Positions 1 through 27,600 of a stretch of 64,000 nucleotides of DNA are shown here, in pieces. The translations under genes were made by a program, and so were the position numbers. Position 1 is the first letter of the stretch. Every line of letters begins with the position of its first letter. Source of the DNA: Corticium candelabrum (lineage: Eukaryota; Porifera; Homoscleromorpha; Homosclerophorida; Plakinidae); the NCBI RefSeq assembly GCF_963422355.1, contig NC_085094.1, positions 1,078,501-1,142,500 on the forward strand, read 5' to 3'. The notes under the pieces were generated by a model. It was given only the letters and a program-made list of their open reading frames with translations, did not search any database and was not told the origin of the DNA.

Positions 1-413
1 ACTTATCAAGCATGCCTGCAGTATGTATAATAAATATCAGATACCTACCCTGTGGCGTTCGTTCCAGGTGCGGCGTATATTTCAAGTTAATAGCAGGATC
101 CTGCAGCATTTATTCAAGGCAGTGTTCTTTCAAGGAAATGCTGTATATTAGTTTAGCCAGATGTCATATTGCTCTGACAGTGTTCATACATTTAGGATGT
201 TGATTTGGTAAAATTGGTGCTGAAACGATAATAGTTTGTTCATTGCTGTTAGTGTAAAGATAGCGTAGTTTCTATAGCTAAGAATGATTGATTCTGCTTG
301 TAATAAGTCTGTCATTTTGTTACCTTCTTCAGGCATCAAAATTTGGTGCTACCAAGTACTCTGAATGACACTTGCAGGGTGGATGTTATAATTATCTGTA
401 ACTGTTTATTCAG
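1..413. other. non-coding, upstream intron of AASDH
   Basis: No supported exon. The first AASDH exon in the window begins at 414, so this stretch is most simply the intron before it. The earlier AASDH exons (about the first 120 residues by comparison with the human protein length) lie outside the window. Short open frames here have no recognisable content. Confidence 0.5.
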
Positions 414-14866
<14,453 letters not shown>

Positions 14867-15049
14867 TTTTGCAGTATCATATGAATCATCATTTTGCACT
14901 CTATAAGTAACCACACTACTTTACTTTAACTCAATGACATAAATATCTTTCTTTGCTTTGTGAAAGAGAATAATGTCTAGCTTGTTAGCCTCTATCCTGT
15001 TGATAGTCTGAACAGCTAGGCACATTCCACACAAATCGTCTGAGACTGG

Positions 15050-15101
15050 TGGTCTCTCGCCGGAAGGATGTAGGCGGAGATGGTCTGGCTACGCGAGACT
15101 A
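15050..15101. mobile_element. terminal fragment of the TAGTCTC MITE family
   Basis: The text TCTCGCCGGAAGGATGTAGG ... GGCTACGCGAGACTA matches the right end of the 3360-4254 element. Only one end is present, so this is a truncated copy just downstream of AASDH. Confidence 0.75.
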
Positions 15102-16176
15102 TGGTGGAACGGCGTTATACTAGGATTTATGTTCTGAATGCAGTTTGAAGCGGTAGCAAAGATGATAGAACGAGACTTTTAGAGCATTATTGTGTCGACG
15201 CATATACTGGTTCGGAACAAGACTTAGCATCCCGACTCAATCTGAGGAACTGTTTCTGTGAACAAGCTACATTTTCTACAGACTGTAGGATTTTGATTTC
15301 CGCGAATCAATGCAGTCTGAGATCTAGTGGCTACGACTTGGTCTTGTAAAGCTATCATAAAACCTTCTGATTCTGCCTTCAGTGTGTTGGTCACAACAGC
15401 TACCTATTTGAATGACCAGTCAGTGTCAATCATGTTGTCATTGACTCTGGAGACAGTTGTTACATAATACTGAGAATGCAAGTTCTTCTTCATGTGCTCC
15501 TCCTCGTGAGCAATCGTTGTTTGAGTTTTATATTACTTGACAAACTTTTGGCATCAGTGACATCTTCATCATCAGTTTTGATACGAGAACCATATTTAGA
15601 ATGACAAATGTAGCTTCTCATTAAAAACTTCAGAAATCTGACGCGTAAACCATCTGATTTCAACACCAGTATAGTAGACGATGGATGGAATAAGATTTGC
15701 CATATGACGACATATAGATCTTCAATTCGCACCAAGCCTCGGCCACCATATCTCCTTGGCAAATAGAGCCTCTGAATGGAAGCTTTGGGATGATGGCAGC
15801 GATTTTTAGTCATGATTGATGTAAGAATGGGTCCAAATTAATTAATTCTGTCATTGATCAGTTAACCGCTCCAAATGACGTGAGTACACTTCTGTACTGG
15901 TAACGCGAACATTGACTATTAGAGGGCAGAGCAGATTTCCACCAGATTGATTCTTCTCTTGAATTTAACAGACAATGCCAGTTTAATTTCTTTTTTAATT
16001 AGTGCTAGTATTGTTACTGGTACAGTGAATTGTTGTGACGAAGATGACAGACTGCAAATAAAGATTAATACCTAATTTAAGGAAGGTACACCTCGAAAAA
16101 ACCTGATTCGATAAAAATAGTATAAGTAGGTATTGAAGGGTCTGAGGCTCGAGGCAAATAAATCACGTGACCTGTC
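15102..16176. other. AASDH-C9orf72 intergenic region
   Basis: Apart from the LINE fragment at 15490-15840 I see no gene. The last ~200 bp before the C9orf72 ATG should contain its promoter and 5' UTR. No clear TATA box was identified. Confidence 0.5.
15490..15840 (-). mobile_element. LINE fragment (post-RT region)
   Basis: A minus-strand frame encodes HPKASIQRLYLPRRYGGRG, a phrase common in non-LTR retrotransposon ORF2 C-terminal regions downstream of the reverse transcriptase. No upstream RT is recognisable. It lies between AASDH and C9orf72. Confidence 0.6.
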
Positions 16177-19100
16177 ATGTCTGTCACTTTGGAAGAAGTG
16201 TGCGAGCACGGTATACAGCCGATACCGGAGCACCGGCGCTCAAAGTTACCAGAATCTTGCACATATTTTAGTGCTGTGCTACTCTCCGTTTGGGACAATA
16301 TTTTGGGACCTCAAGTGTACCATGTATGGAATGGACCTACAGCACATCGGCTGCAACCAGGCATTATACAGTACGTGTCTAGTCATACGTTAAATGGAGA
16401 AATCGTGCGGGCAGACTATGGGGAACATCCAGGCGAGAGAATATCAGCGAAGCTGTTTGTGTTTGCCGAGAAAGACGCGTGTGTGACTGCATTTATATTC
16501 AAAGGTCACTTGAAGTCAGGCTCATGTCTCTTCTCACTTTGCCTTGTTATGACAATCGACCAATTGACGTCGTATCTTCCTCTACATGATCTATGCGAAG
16601 CTAAAATGAAGTGCTGTATTACTCAGTTAATAAGAATGCAGAAACAAGGCATTCCAATTCAGCAGTTCTCCAGTGTCATTGAGAAATTTGTTCAGTCAGT
16701 TGCTAGCATCGCACTAGCTCCCCTGACAGACGTTAAAGTGAGTATGGAAAGTAGATAAATTCATCTTAGAAAAGCAGGGGAAGTAATCTGGTAGATGTGA
16801 TGTTTTCATTGATTGCAGCTTCAATCAACTGTGTTTCATGGACAAGCTTGTGAGATATTTGAAGTTGAGTTTGTGAAAAGGTATCACGACCTATTCAATA
16901 AGTTTGTAAGTTTGTAAGTAGCTGGAGATGTGCATGCTGCATGCTTGCAAAAGAGGCATTTCTTGATCTTAGACTAGCATTAGTGATAGTTAATTTATTA
17001 AAGAGACTGGATTTTGCTATTCATAAATGGATTCAGTCCGATGACAGTCGTTGCTAATTTGAAATGAACCTTTGGGATTTTGAGATTGGTGGTCACATTT
17101 TTCTACGATTTTTGATATCAGTGTACATAATAGAACCACTCTGCTACAATCTGCATTCTTTCTACAGAATGCAGCTGAAAGTACTGGTTTTGTGGATCTA
17201 TGGAGAGGTATCATCATTGGAATATTATGGTATGATCATAAGGTGACATAAATTAGAAGCTGCTGACTGCTTTGAATTAAAAGAACAACTTTTGTGTGAG
17301 TGAAGGATGTGGGATTATTGGTGTCACTTCTATTAAGAAGTTTGCTACTTAGGCTTGTACCCATAGTCTCAGGGCTGTGGAGTTAGTATTCACAAAACCA
17401 AAGGAAGCTGTGTATAGCTTTAGTTAATAGAGCTACCAAGTCAAAACCAGGCTAGGCTCTGGCTATTTCATTTGTAGTCGAAATAGCAATTTGTTTGTGT
17501 ATGTGTAGAAGTAAATTTCTGTCTTTAGATGTATCACATCTCATCTTCAAACATGTTGCTGCACAGTTGTGGTTGGTGAGGCAATAGAGCCGTTGAATAT
17601 GCTGATCAGCACACTTGCTTTGTTCCTATCACCAGCTGAAAGACTGCGTTCACGTTATGCTGTCAATGAAACAGACACGGGTGACTTAGAGTATGAGTCT
17701 AATTTGTTTCTACAAGGTCTGCTGGTCAAGCGGGTAGGTGTCTGTCAATGCCTATATGTAAATCTCAGAAGCATTTATGTTCATTTAATTTGCATTAATT
17801 CAATAATTTTTGTGTATCTATCTTTGCATTGTGATGACTCATTGGATATCTTTCAAGTCTTCTTCAGTGATTTTAGGACGTACATAATTGCTATTGATAA
17901 TCAGTAAGAAAAGTAATGATGCTTCTGAGATTGGTGAGGAAGTTGTATAAGGATTTTGGGTATTATACATGATATTGCAGTTTTAACGTAGTTGAGTTAG
18001 AAGTCTATGTTGTGTATAAATATAGTGACAAGTAACTGTGGTATTGCTTATTAGGGTGAGAGCTACCATAAGAAGATTCCCAGTAGCGAAGTTATTCGAA
18101 CAAAGTTACCGTCTACTCTGATCAATGTTACAGCCTTGACAGTAGAACAGACAAATTTAACACACAAACATCATGCAATGCGGGACGACTTTCTTGCTCT
18201 TGAATATAATCTGATGATGGAGCCAGGGAGACGTAGAGAAGAAGCTCTGCAATCAGCTGACATTAGCAAGACATCATTTTCTACATTTCCAGCAGTTCCT
18301 GATTCCAGCAATTTCTATAAGAAGTAAGTTTTGATGAACTTTATGAATTTGGATTTTAGTATGGAGACCAATAGTAGCACATTACTAAAGAACCATGTAC
18401 ACCTGACACCATTCGTATAAACAGCACTCATGGTTGGCCAAGTCAACGAGAAGGGAGGGTAAATGCTTAGTACTCTTCCAAAATACTCACGTTCCCTTAT
18501 ATTTGCCTGCTTCCATGATGGCCATATATACAGTTTGTAAACTATATAGTTTTACATAATTTGTATATACAGTGTATATAAAGAATCCCCACAGAACAGC
18601 CACAAAACAAGGAATACTGTAATCCCATAGACTTTTTGTGGTCACAATGTCTAGGTTTGTAGCTGTTTGATGGGGACATTTAGATATGCAAATTATATAA
18701 TTATATATAGAGTTTGTAAACTATATAGTTTACCTACTGAATATACGGCCATCATGGATGCAGGCAAATATAAGAGAATGTGAGTATTTTGGTATAATAA
18801 TGAGGATCCACCCTCCATTCTCCTTGACTTGGCCAACCATGATTGCTCCTTATGCTAATTTAATAACATAAATGGTGTCAGGTGTAGGGATTTCCCCAGG
18901 ACCCTCTAGCAGGGCAGCTTACGTTTTGAGGGTTTGACCCTAAATTTTGTTTACCATCAATGTGAGAAAATTTCTGGATCTTAGGACTCTAAGCAAGTAT
19001 GAAGATCAGGGTTCTAGCCAGGTTTTGAGGCAAAGGGTGGCGGTAGGCTGTGACTCCCTAAAAAGGACGTGGTCTTTTGAAAGGGTGTGTGAAAGGGTGT

Positions 19101-22100
19101 GTGGTTTTGCCGTGTTTATGGTGTTTATGGTTTGTTGAAAACGCAGCCCAGGAGAGATTTTTTGTGACTTTCTCTGCTTAAACCTAGTCTGAATAACTTG
19201 GCTGTTTTTAAGATAATATTTGTGGAAAGAGCTATTTGCTTATCAATGATTTTAAGGGCAAGTATGTTTATATAGAATGCCACACCCTCGTTCAATTATG
19301 ATGCTCTCCATCTAGTCGTCATGCTTTGTAATAAGATCGGTTAGAGCACACAACATTGAAACAATATGACTTCCCAGCACAGTAAATAGCACACCTGCTG
19401 AGGCCATAATTAGCACTTTCTGTAAGTGTAAAAAATGAAAGTGAACAGTTAGTAGTCAAGACTCTCTAGTGCAATCCTTGCTGTACAGCCACTAATTCCA
19501 CCTGGAATGTTTGTTCACATAGCGTGGCGGTCAATCACAAAGCTTGGTGGGCATCTTGTTTTGAGGAGTAAAGGGTGGCAATCTGCCACCCCTTAGTTTG
19601 CCTGGCTAGAACCCTGAACATTCTATTTGTGTGTGTGCATACAGAAGGCTAGCTTTGAACTTTCAGACAAGAGAGCGCAGTGCACAAAATGTGCAAACTC
19701 TAGTCTGGACCAAAACGATACTAACATGATTTCGGAATTACTTATCAAAAAACTGTGCTAAATGGTAATCTAACAGCCTAGAGTCGTTTTTGAGTTCAAA
19801 TAATGAGATGGAAAAATACCTCGCTTTTGCATTATGCAAACATATCATTTGTAAATGCCACCAGATCTCACAAACAAAGAAGAAATGTCTGCCATGTTTG
19901 CGGCTGATATCTTGGTGGACAGCATGAAATGACGACTCTTTGATTCTGCATCTAGCGATGCTGCTGTGCATGTCCTGTCAGCGTAAGCTTGAAAAGATTG
20001 AGAAACTAAAGCTGAAACTAAAACTAAGAGGTGCACCAGAGTCTCTAGTCGTGGCTTTGTCGTGCACTTAGTGCCTCTGGTGTGCACTTAACCACCCTGG
20101 AGGATTTCACATGTGCATGTAATCAGCTAGTGCACTTAGCATAACCAATTACTGCTAAACCAATCAGAATTTACAACCAACATTCTGGTTCTAAGATGCT
20201 GATTGGCTTAGAAGGCTATTTCCGAAATCATTTTAGTATCGTTCTGGTCCAGACTAGAGTTCGCGTGCTTTGTGCAATCTCTGGCATTTAATTGCATTCT
20301 TTAAGCGTCATTGGTGAAATTGATCTAATTAGTCATCATTGTTGTCCTCCCACTCTGAAGATCTCTTCACTGTCATGCTAGAGGTATATCATTTGCACTA
20401 ACTTGTATTACCACTATTGTTCTACTGATTTTAACTATACCGTCAGTGTAACTCTGTAATGTGCTTCCTACTTTGGTAACTAGGTGTCCAACACATTGTT
20501 TCCGCTGCTCAGCCCATGGTGTGCTAGCAAAGTAGAAATAAAATGTCTAGAGTACAGAATGATCTATTATTGTTGTCACATCTAACACCACTCCCAGTGG
20601 CGTCACCAGGAATGACAAAAATATGGAAAGAGGGCACACACACACGCACATGCTATGTATATTTTTTATTCATATACTGCTGTCCTCTTCTGAAAACTTC
20701 CTCTTTCGACTTCAACATACTAAACTAGTTTCTGTTGTGTAGCCTTTGGTTTAGTTAAAAATGGACTTTAAACATTTTGTGTCTTATTCTTCACATGCAG
20801 TTAAAGATCACGTAGCATGCTTGTGTACACTCTGCATTTTGTTAATATTAACTATATTACATTAACATTAATAACTGTATTAATAATCTGCCATGTTTAA
20901 TTTTAATTCTGGGGAACCCTGCAGGTGTGAATGAATGGACTGTGAGATAACACCTCTTTTAGCTTAATGCAATAACATAAAGATCATTAGTGGTAGCAGG
21001 AAACTTTTATATGAGGTTGTCCTATTGCTTACTTCTACTTTTAGATTAGGTTACTACTAGTATCTCTGCTGTTTCCACTGGTAGAAATGGAAGATTATGT
21101 GGTTTTGAACGATACCAAGATTGTTTCTCTGGTACATTGTGCAGTAAAGTGATATAGAATTTATCATCAGTCACGTCAATGGGAATGAAGAGTAAATGGA
21201 CTTAACGATGATGGGCTGGTGTTATGCAAGTGCTGGACACTGCATTGGTTAACTGTTTGTACAGTACATGAAACGTTTTTGAGCTCTTGTTTACTGGACA
21301 AGAAGAAAACTGCAATTGGGAGCTTTGGCTAATGGCATTAGGAAACTGTTGGCCAAGCTGTCAAGGTGCAGACTTTTATACTGTAGACAAGCAGGAAGAA
21401 GCATGGTTATTTGCTACAGCTAGCAAGCTTCCAGACAAGCTAGAGGAGACAGTGGATGCTGGAGACTCGTCAGCTGCTTTCAGTGACAGCACCGAAGCAA
21501 ACAGAGGAAAATGCCAGGCTCCACGGATGGTAATTTTCTGTCGCAAGTGGTGACGAAGTAAATATATTGGTCTCTAGTGTTCACTATGCAGCCTTGGAGT
21601 GCCAGACCTGAGCACATAAATTTTCTTGAACTCCCAGATGCAATTGCCTACAATAGTTTTGCTGTCAAATACTACAAGTACAGGTGACGATATAGGGAGG
21701 GTGTACTGGGTGCACGTACACCTCTCTGAGTCTGTAGTCTTGAAAGATGTAGTGTATTGACGTTTGATACCATTTCCAGCATACTTAGTCAGCAAAAGTT
21801 AATACATACGCACATGAAAATGACAGTACAGTTTACTTTATGATCATTGTCCAACTGAAACCAGTAAAGTGTGCATCGCAACGACCAAGAGTTTGTATTT
21901 GTCACATGCAGTGCCTATATTTGTGCGCTTTCTGGTCTGGAAGTTTGAGGCTACCTATAGCCCAACGTGGTGTCAATTACAAGGAGCATGCAGCTGCTTC
22001 ATGTAGTACTACTGCAAACTTATTTGAATTTTATAGCCGTGTGGTTCTAAATGATTCTTTTGCAACAAGTGCATGCATTGTACAGTACTATTAGTTCAAC

Positions 22101-23643
22101 ATGACTTTTCGTGGTCAACTATCCAACCAATTCTCAATTTTTTATGAAATGCTTTGGCTCTGTGTCAAACAGCCTCAGGTAGATAGGAACACTATACAAA
22201 GTGAATCTGGGCCAGCAGTTACATTGCTTGAAATGTGATGATACTTCTAGAAGTGTTCCTTTCGTTGTTTCCTAATAAGGGTTGAGTGTAAAATTTCTAG
22301 AATTACCAAGGAAACATAATTTTTTGAATCTGTGCACCCTGGCATTATGGCATGTTTTGCCTGAATCGCCCACGTTGTGGACTGTTTGCCTTGATGCTTG
22401 CATTTATGTAACGTAATGTTTTGTTGTAACGTCTATTTTCACCTTGTTTGTCTTCTTTGAAATGGGTGTGGTCTACCATTTCATGTTTGTGGACCCTCTT
22501 TTATAGATTCTGTATCTGCCCCTGGAGTGTGTTTCAGAGTTAAAGGCAGCATTTGAGTTCCCATTTTTCTTTGATAAATCGTGCTTGGAGGCACAGACAC
22601 TCATGAGATTGACACCATTGGAAAGCCAGTCATCTGTCAGTTTCAAGTCTCAATTATTAAAGTATTGCTGGTACAGTACTGTACCATGTGTGCTCCTAGT
22701 TATGTAAACTAGACAGTCGTCTGCTACAGCAGAAATTAGTTTGTTGTTTCGGCATTAAAGGAGAACTCTCACCAAATACTAAAACTTGTTGAAAGAAAGA
22801 TGCAAGGCCTGGTATCTTCCTGCAGGAAACCTACGGTCCAGACAGCCACAGAAGCAGAGAATCGGCAACGAGTTGTTCAGACGATTCCCCGTATGTACAC
22901 AAAGTCTTACTCTCTCAAAGCAACTACTTTAGGTTTTGGTTAATAAATCACAACTTGACACCATATGTCTCACAATCCTTACCTTGAAATGTGCACAGAT
23001 ATTGGTCTTCCTTGCTAACCAACAATCAAAGTTACGCATACACCACATACGGGTACTAAATATGCCTACGCAGGTAATTTCAATGCTTTATTTCTTCGTT
23101 ACGGTAAACTTCTGCAGTAAACGGCTGCAAAGGGTTGTGTCATGAAGTGACAGCTTTCATCTGAGAGATAGTTGATTTTGGTGAGAGTTCTCCTTTAAAT
23201 GCTCCTTTTATAATAGAAGCCACCATCATTTTATTAGCCTCCTAAATTTCTCATTTTGTTTATTAGTTTGTCTAGGCTCTACCAACAAAGTGCATATCCA
23301 AGAAATTTCAGTGAGTGTGCAGTGTACAATGGGTAGAGTGTAAGTCAGTTGTGTAACCATTAGGTAATCTGCAGTCTTCAAATGGAAATTGCTGTAGTCT
23401 GTTCCGTATTTCTTTGATTCTATACCATGGCATTTATTTCTTAGCTAGGGTTCTAACTGTGGCATTTAAAAGAGGCGGCATTTATTTGTTAAAGGCTCTC
23501 TGTCGTGCTTTGTAGGTTTGACTCCTTTTCAAGAGAACAACATTTGTACGCATTTCACACTTTGAGACATCATGTGGTGAAACAGTATCTTGGTAGTCTA
23601 AAGAAACGTTTGCCTCATACATGCTAGATCTTGCTAGATTTAT

Positions 23644-23725
<82 letters not shown>

Positions 23726-24611
23726 GGGGTGTGGTGCGATAGCTCAGTTGGTTAGAGAGTCATCTTATGGAGTGTTTACATCCGGGACCTTGAAGGGTCG
23801 CAAGTTTAATTCACAGTGATGGCGAGCTATGGCATAATTTCCTTAAGCAAGAAACTAACACACATTTGCTTCTCTCGACTCAGAAGTATAAATGAGTACT
23901 TGGTCATTGACTGGGGTCCTAAGCGGCCATCGGCTGTGCGTGACATCAGCCACTGGGGTCCTGGTGAGACTTTGGGTGCTCAGACCACAGTTGGCTTCAC
24001 AAGTCGGTGCTCCTGCGAGTGCCTGGCCCGGCTCCAGGAGTTTGCTAGCGCATGCCCAGAGTTCCCTGAGTAGCGCACAGGGCCCAGCTAAACAGCTGGG
24101 GGCGTGACCTCTGAGAGGCAGCTCCTGACATTTAGGATTTTAGTATTTAGGTGTGTGTGGGGTGTGGTGGAGCAGATGGTAGAGCGTTGGTGATGACATC
24201 CGGGATCTTGTATTCCGTGATGAGGGTCGAAGGTTCAACCCTGGTGGAGGCGGCACTGTCGCAGTTTCCTTGAGCAAGAAACTCACCCACACTTGCTTGT
24301 CTCGACTCAGGAGTATAATTGAGTACCTGGTCATTGACTGGGGTGGACAAGACCATTGGCTTGGTGGCAACATCATGCAGCGGACGGGTACGTGTGGGCC
24401 TTGGTGTCCAGTCCCAGAGCTGCGCCATTGTCAGTGCCCCTGGATGACTCTGGCCAAGCTCCAGGTGGATTGTAGTGCTGGCCCCAAGACTCCACATAGC
24501 GCATGGAGGCCCTGTCTCTAGAGGCAGGGGGAGCTATCTCCGCAACTGACCTCAAGGTCGACGTCGAAAGACATGGAGGGCTTAACATTTGTCCGTGTGT
24601 GTGTGGTGTGT

Positions 24612-24678
<67 letters not shown>

Positions 24679-27600
24679 TTGCATTCTTGGGTTCTTTGGT
24701 GAGCTTTGATGTGGTAAACTTCATCTCAAGTCATCGGCTGGCGTTCAACGATGTGATCCATTAGGTCCACTTCTGTTCTTCCTTGTGATGGAGTTATTGG
24801 ATGAACTGGCACACTCGCCAGGTATCGACTTATAGTTATGGTATTTGGACAGGTCCTTTATTGGCAAGTGGTGTACAGTTTCATGTCTTTTGAAGAATAT
24901 TCAGTCAGTAGTTCCACGTTTTGGGTTACAACTAAACATGTGTAAACATAAAGTTTTGTGGCCATCAGCAAACTAGGCATTTTTCTGAATTTCCATTGGA
25001 TGTTCAACGCATTGATGTGGCTAATGCTGGCAGTGAGTTTTTGGGCTTTCCTGTATGTGGTTCAGAAGAGTTTTTCAACCAAGCAGTTTCTAAGAGGGTT
25101 GACAAAGTCTTTGACTGTCAGAGTTATTTGTCGGAGTTGGAAAATCCTCAGGTCGAACTTCTCTTGTTACGGTCTTGCCTTTCGCTGTGTAAAATCAATA
25201 GCATAATTAGAACAGTTCCATCAGCTATCATCAAGAAGCAGTTGTGCCGTTTTGATGCTGGGATGTGGTACACTTTCAAATCTATCACTCACTCTTCCAT
25301 ATCTGATACTGCTGGAACCAGTCTACACTGCCTGTTCGTTTAGGTGGGTTGGATCTCCGTGAATCCACAAGAACAGCTCCAACTGCTTTTCTTGCAAGCT
25401 GTAATGCAACTCGATCGATGGCTATACATCTGTTGGCCATGATACAAAAGCCCATAGTCATGTCATCCTTACAGGTTTCTAAAAATCTGTGTTTTGAAGG
25501 GTAAGTTGAGTTGTAAGCATACCTACATTGCCTTCTTCCTGGTTTTGTGCTTAATCTTTGCTTGGCTACTCAACACCAGCTTTAATCACTTCTGGACGCA
25601 GGTTGTGGCATGACTTGAAAGGCACGGTTAGTCTACGTGACTATGCTGGAATTAACTCCATATCTGCTCAACACGTAGGATCATGGTTGTGGGAAACTCC
25701 TAATTGCAATTTGGGCCTTGCCATGCCTCCCAAGGAGTTTACACTCTCTGCGTTATTGGTTGGCTATTCCCCCTTTCCCATCCAATACTGGTTAAGAGAC
25801 GTGCTTGTGGTCAAATTGATCTTTTGGTGACCAGTTGCTAGGATGTTGCCACAACAATTTGAGAATTCGACGACATGATGCTCTTCCTGATGTGTCTCTA
25901 ACTGCAGGAAAGAACAACAAAAAGGCCAGGTGATATATTTCACCCTGATTTTGATCAAGGACAATCGACTACTTTGACATTACAGTGAGAAATTCTCTGC
26001 AGCCATTATACCTTGTTCAAGTGGCACACCATGCTGGTGCTGCTGCAGAGGCAGGAGAGCAGAACAAAGACGATCATCATGAAAGTCGTGTAACAGCAAC
26101 TGGCAGTGTCTTTCATTCTTTGGTCTGCGAATCCTTGAGCCTATGGTCACCACACAGTCATCATGTCATTAAGGCTATTGCACAAAGGTTGTCTTTTGAA
26201 GGGAATATGACAGTCACTATGGCTGTTAGAAATCTTCGTGAACAAATGTCTATTAAATTATGGTCCTACAATGTGAAGATGTTGCTAGGTGTTTAGTTTT
26301 AGTTTTGAGTGTACCCACACTGGTGGGTACATGTGTATGTATAGCTAAATAAAAGTACATGGTCATTACTGTCTGTACATACATATATCTGTATCATAGT
26401 AGCAGAGTATTATCCTATAACACAACTGGTGTGTTTCACTCACTTCTGAGCTTAGTAAACTGCAGGACAAGGGGTGACTAACAAGAGTAAACCTAGCAGG
26501 TTTTTGATGGAGCTCTAAGGTGATATCTGTGCATGCTGTAAACTGTTTGTGACAACTATAAATGAACAAGGGTGCATGCAAAGCTTGTACCTGTAGTCAG
26601 CAGCAGCAGCAGTATATTTCATATCACTTTGGTAATACCGGGAGTAGAGTACTTTGGGTAATACCATAGTACAGTATTGTATTGTGCCAGACTTTAGTAG
26701 TAGTAGTAGTATATTACTCAGCAAAAGCATCCACCGGTCATGCCCATACTACAAAAGCCACTACAACGGCACTCAACACAACACTATATCAATCCATTCA
26801 ATTAAACAAACCCACTTAAGTCAACGTCACAATCTACTTAGTGAGGCAAGCCTCACTGTTGATTAAATCCATGACGTTTGCTACATCAGTATACATATTT
26901 AGGTCACAGTAAGTTGGGACACATGAAACTGTAGGCAGTCGTTCAATATTACTTAAATTATGGTTGGGAGGATTATCAAGATAAATTACGAAAGTGTGAG
27001 GGCTTTCTAAGAATAAGTACCTGAGGCTAATTATCAAGGGCAAGCCCGAAGACTCAGGTATTTTGTCTTGATAATGTTGAACCAGCCATAATTTAAGTCA
27101 TTTGTTGTTTGATTACATGGACTGCTGGCCATTACTTTTTACTCAAATAATGTGAGGAGTGTGAGATTTGGGATTTGATTGGGATCATGGTTATGGTTTT
27201 GAGTCAGTGTTGACAGCTTGACAAGGAAGCCAAAATGAGAGATGGTAACATCAAGTCGCATGGTTATCAACATTGTGTTGTCATGTGTTATTAAACAGTA
27301 GGTCCAGTTTGTCACAGGAAATGTTTATGTTGGAATACAATGACTGAGGGCCCTAATCATGATTAGTTCTCCGTTAGTGCACTAACCTCACTTGTTCACA
27401 CTAGGTTGATCATGATCAGAGTAACACCAAATGGTTAGTCTGGCCATGCTCGTAGTGGTGCTGTACATGTCGCTGAAGCTGGTAATGCAGCTTCACCGTT
27501 GGAGAGAGGCACACCAGAGGAGACATTGGCATGGCAATTCAAATGTCTCCAATGACTGATGTCCCACCGGAGGAGAAAACATTCCTTTTTTATTATCAGC

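Noticed and set aside
16738..16818. Search for a GGGGCC repeat in C9orf72 intron 1
   Set aside because: None seen; the human disease repeat has no counterpart here.
17168..17207. A 40-nt candidate exon of C9orf72 with AG and GT borders
   Set aside because: Its phase does not fit the next exon at 17529. Ending exon 2 at 16913 joins directly in frame to 17529 and gives an alignable product, so no extra exon is needed.
22501..22690. Open stretch in C9orf72 intron 5 considered as an exon
   Set aside because: No similarity to C9orf72, and exon 4 to exon 5 joins in phase without it.
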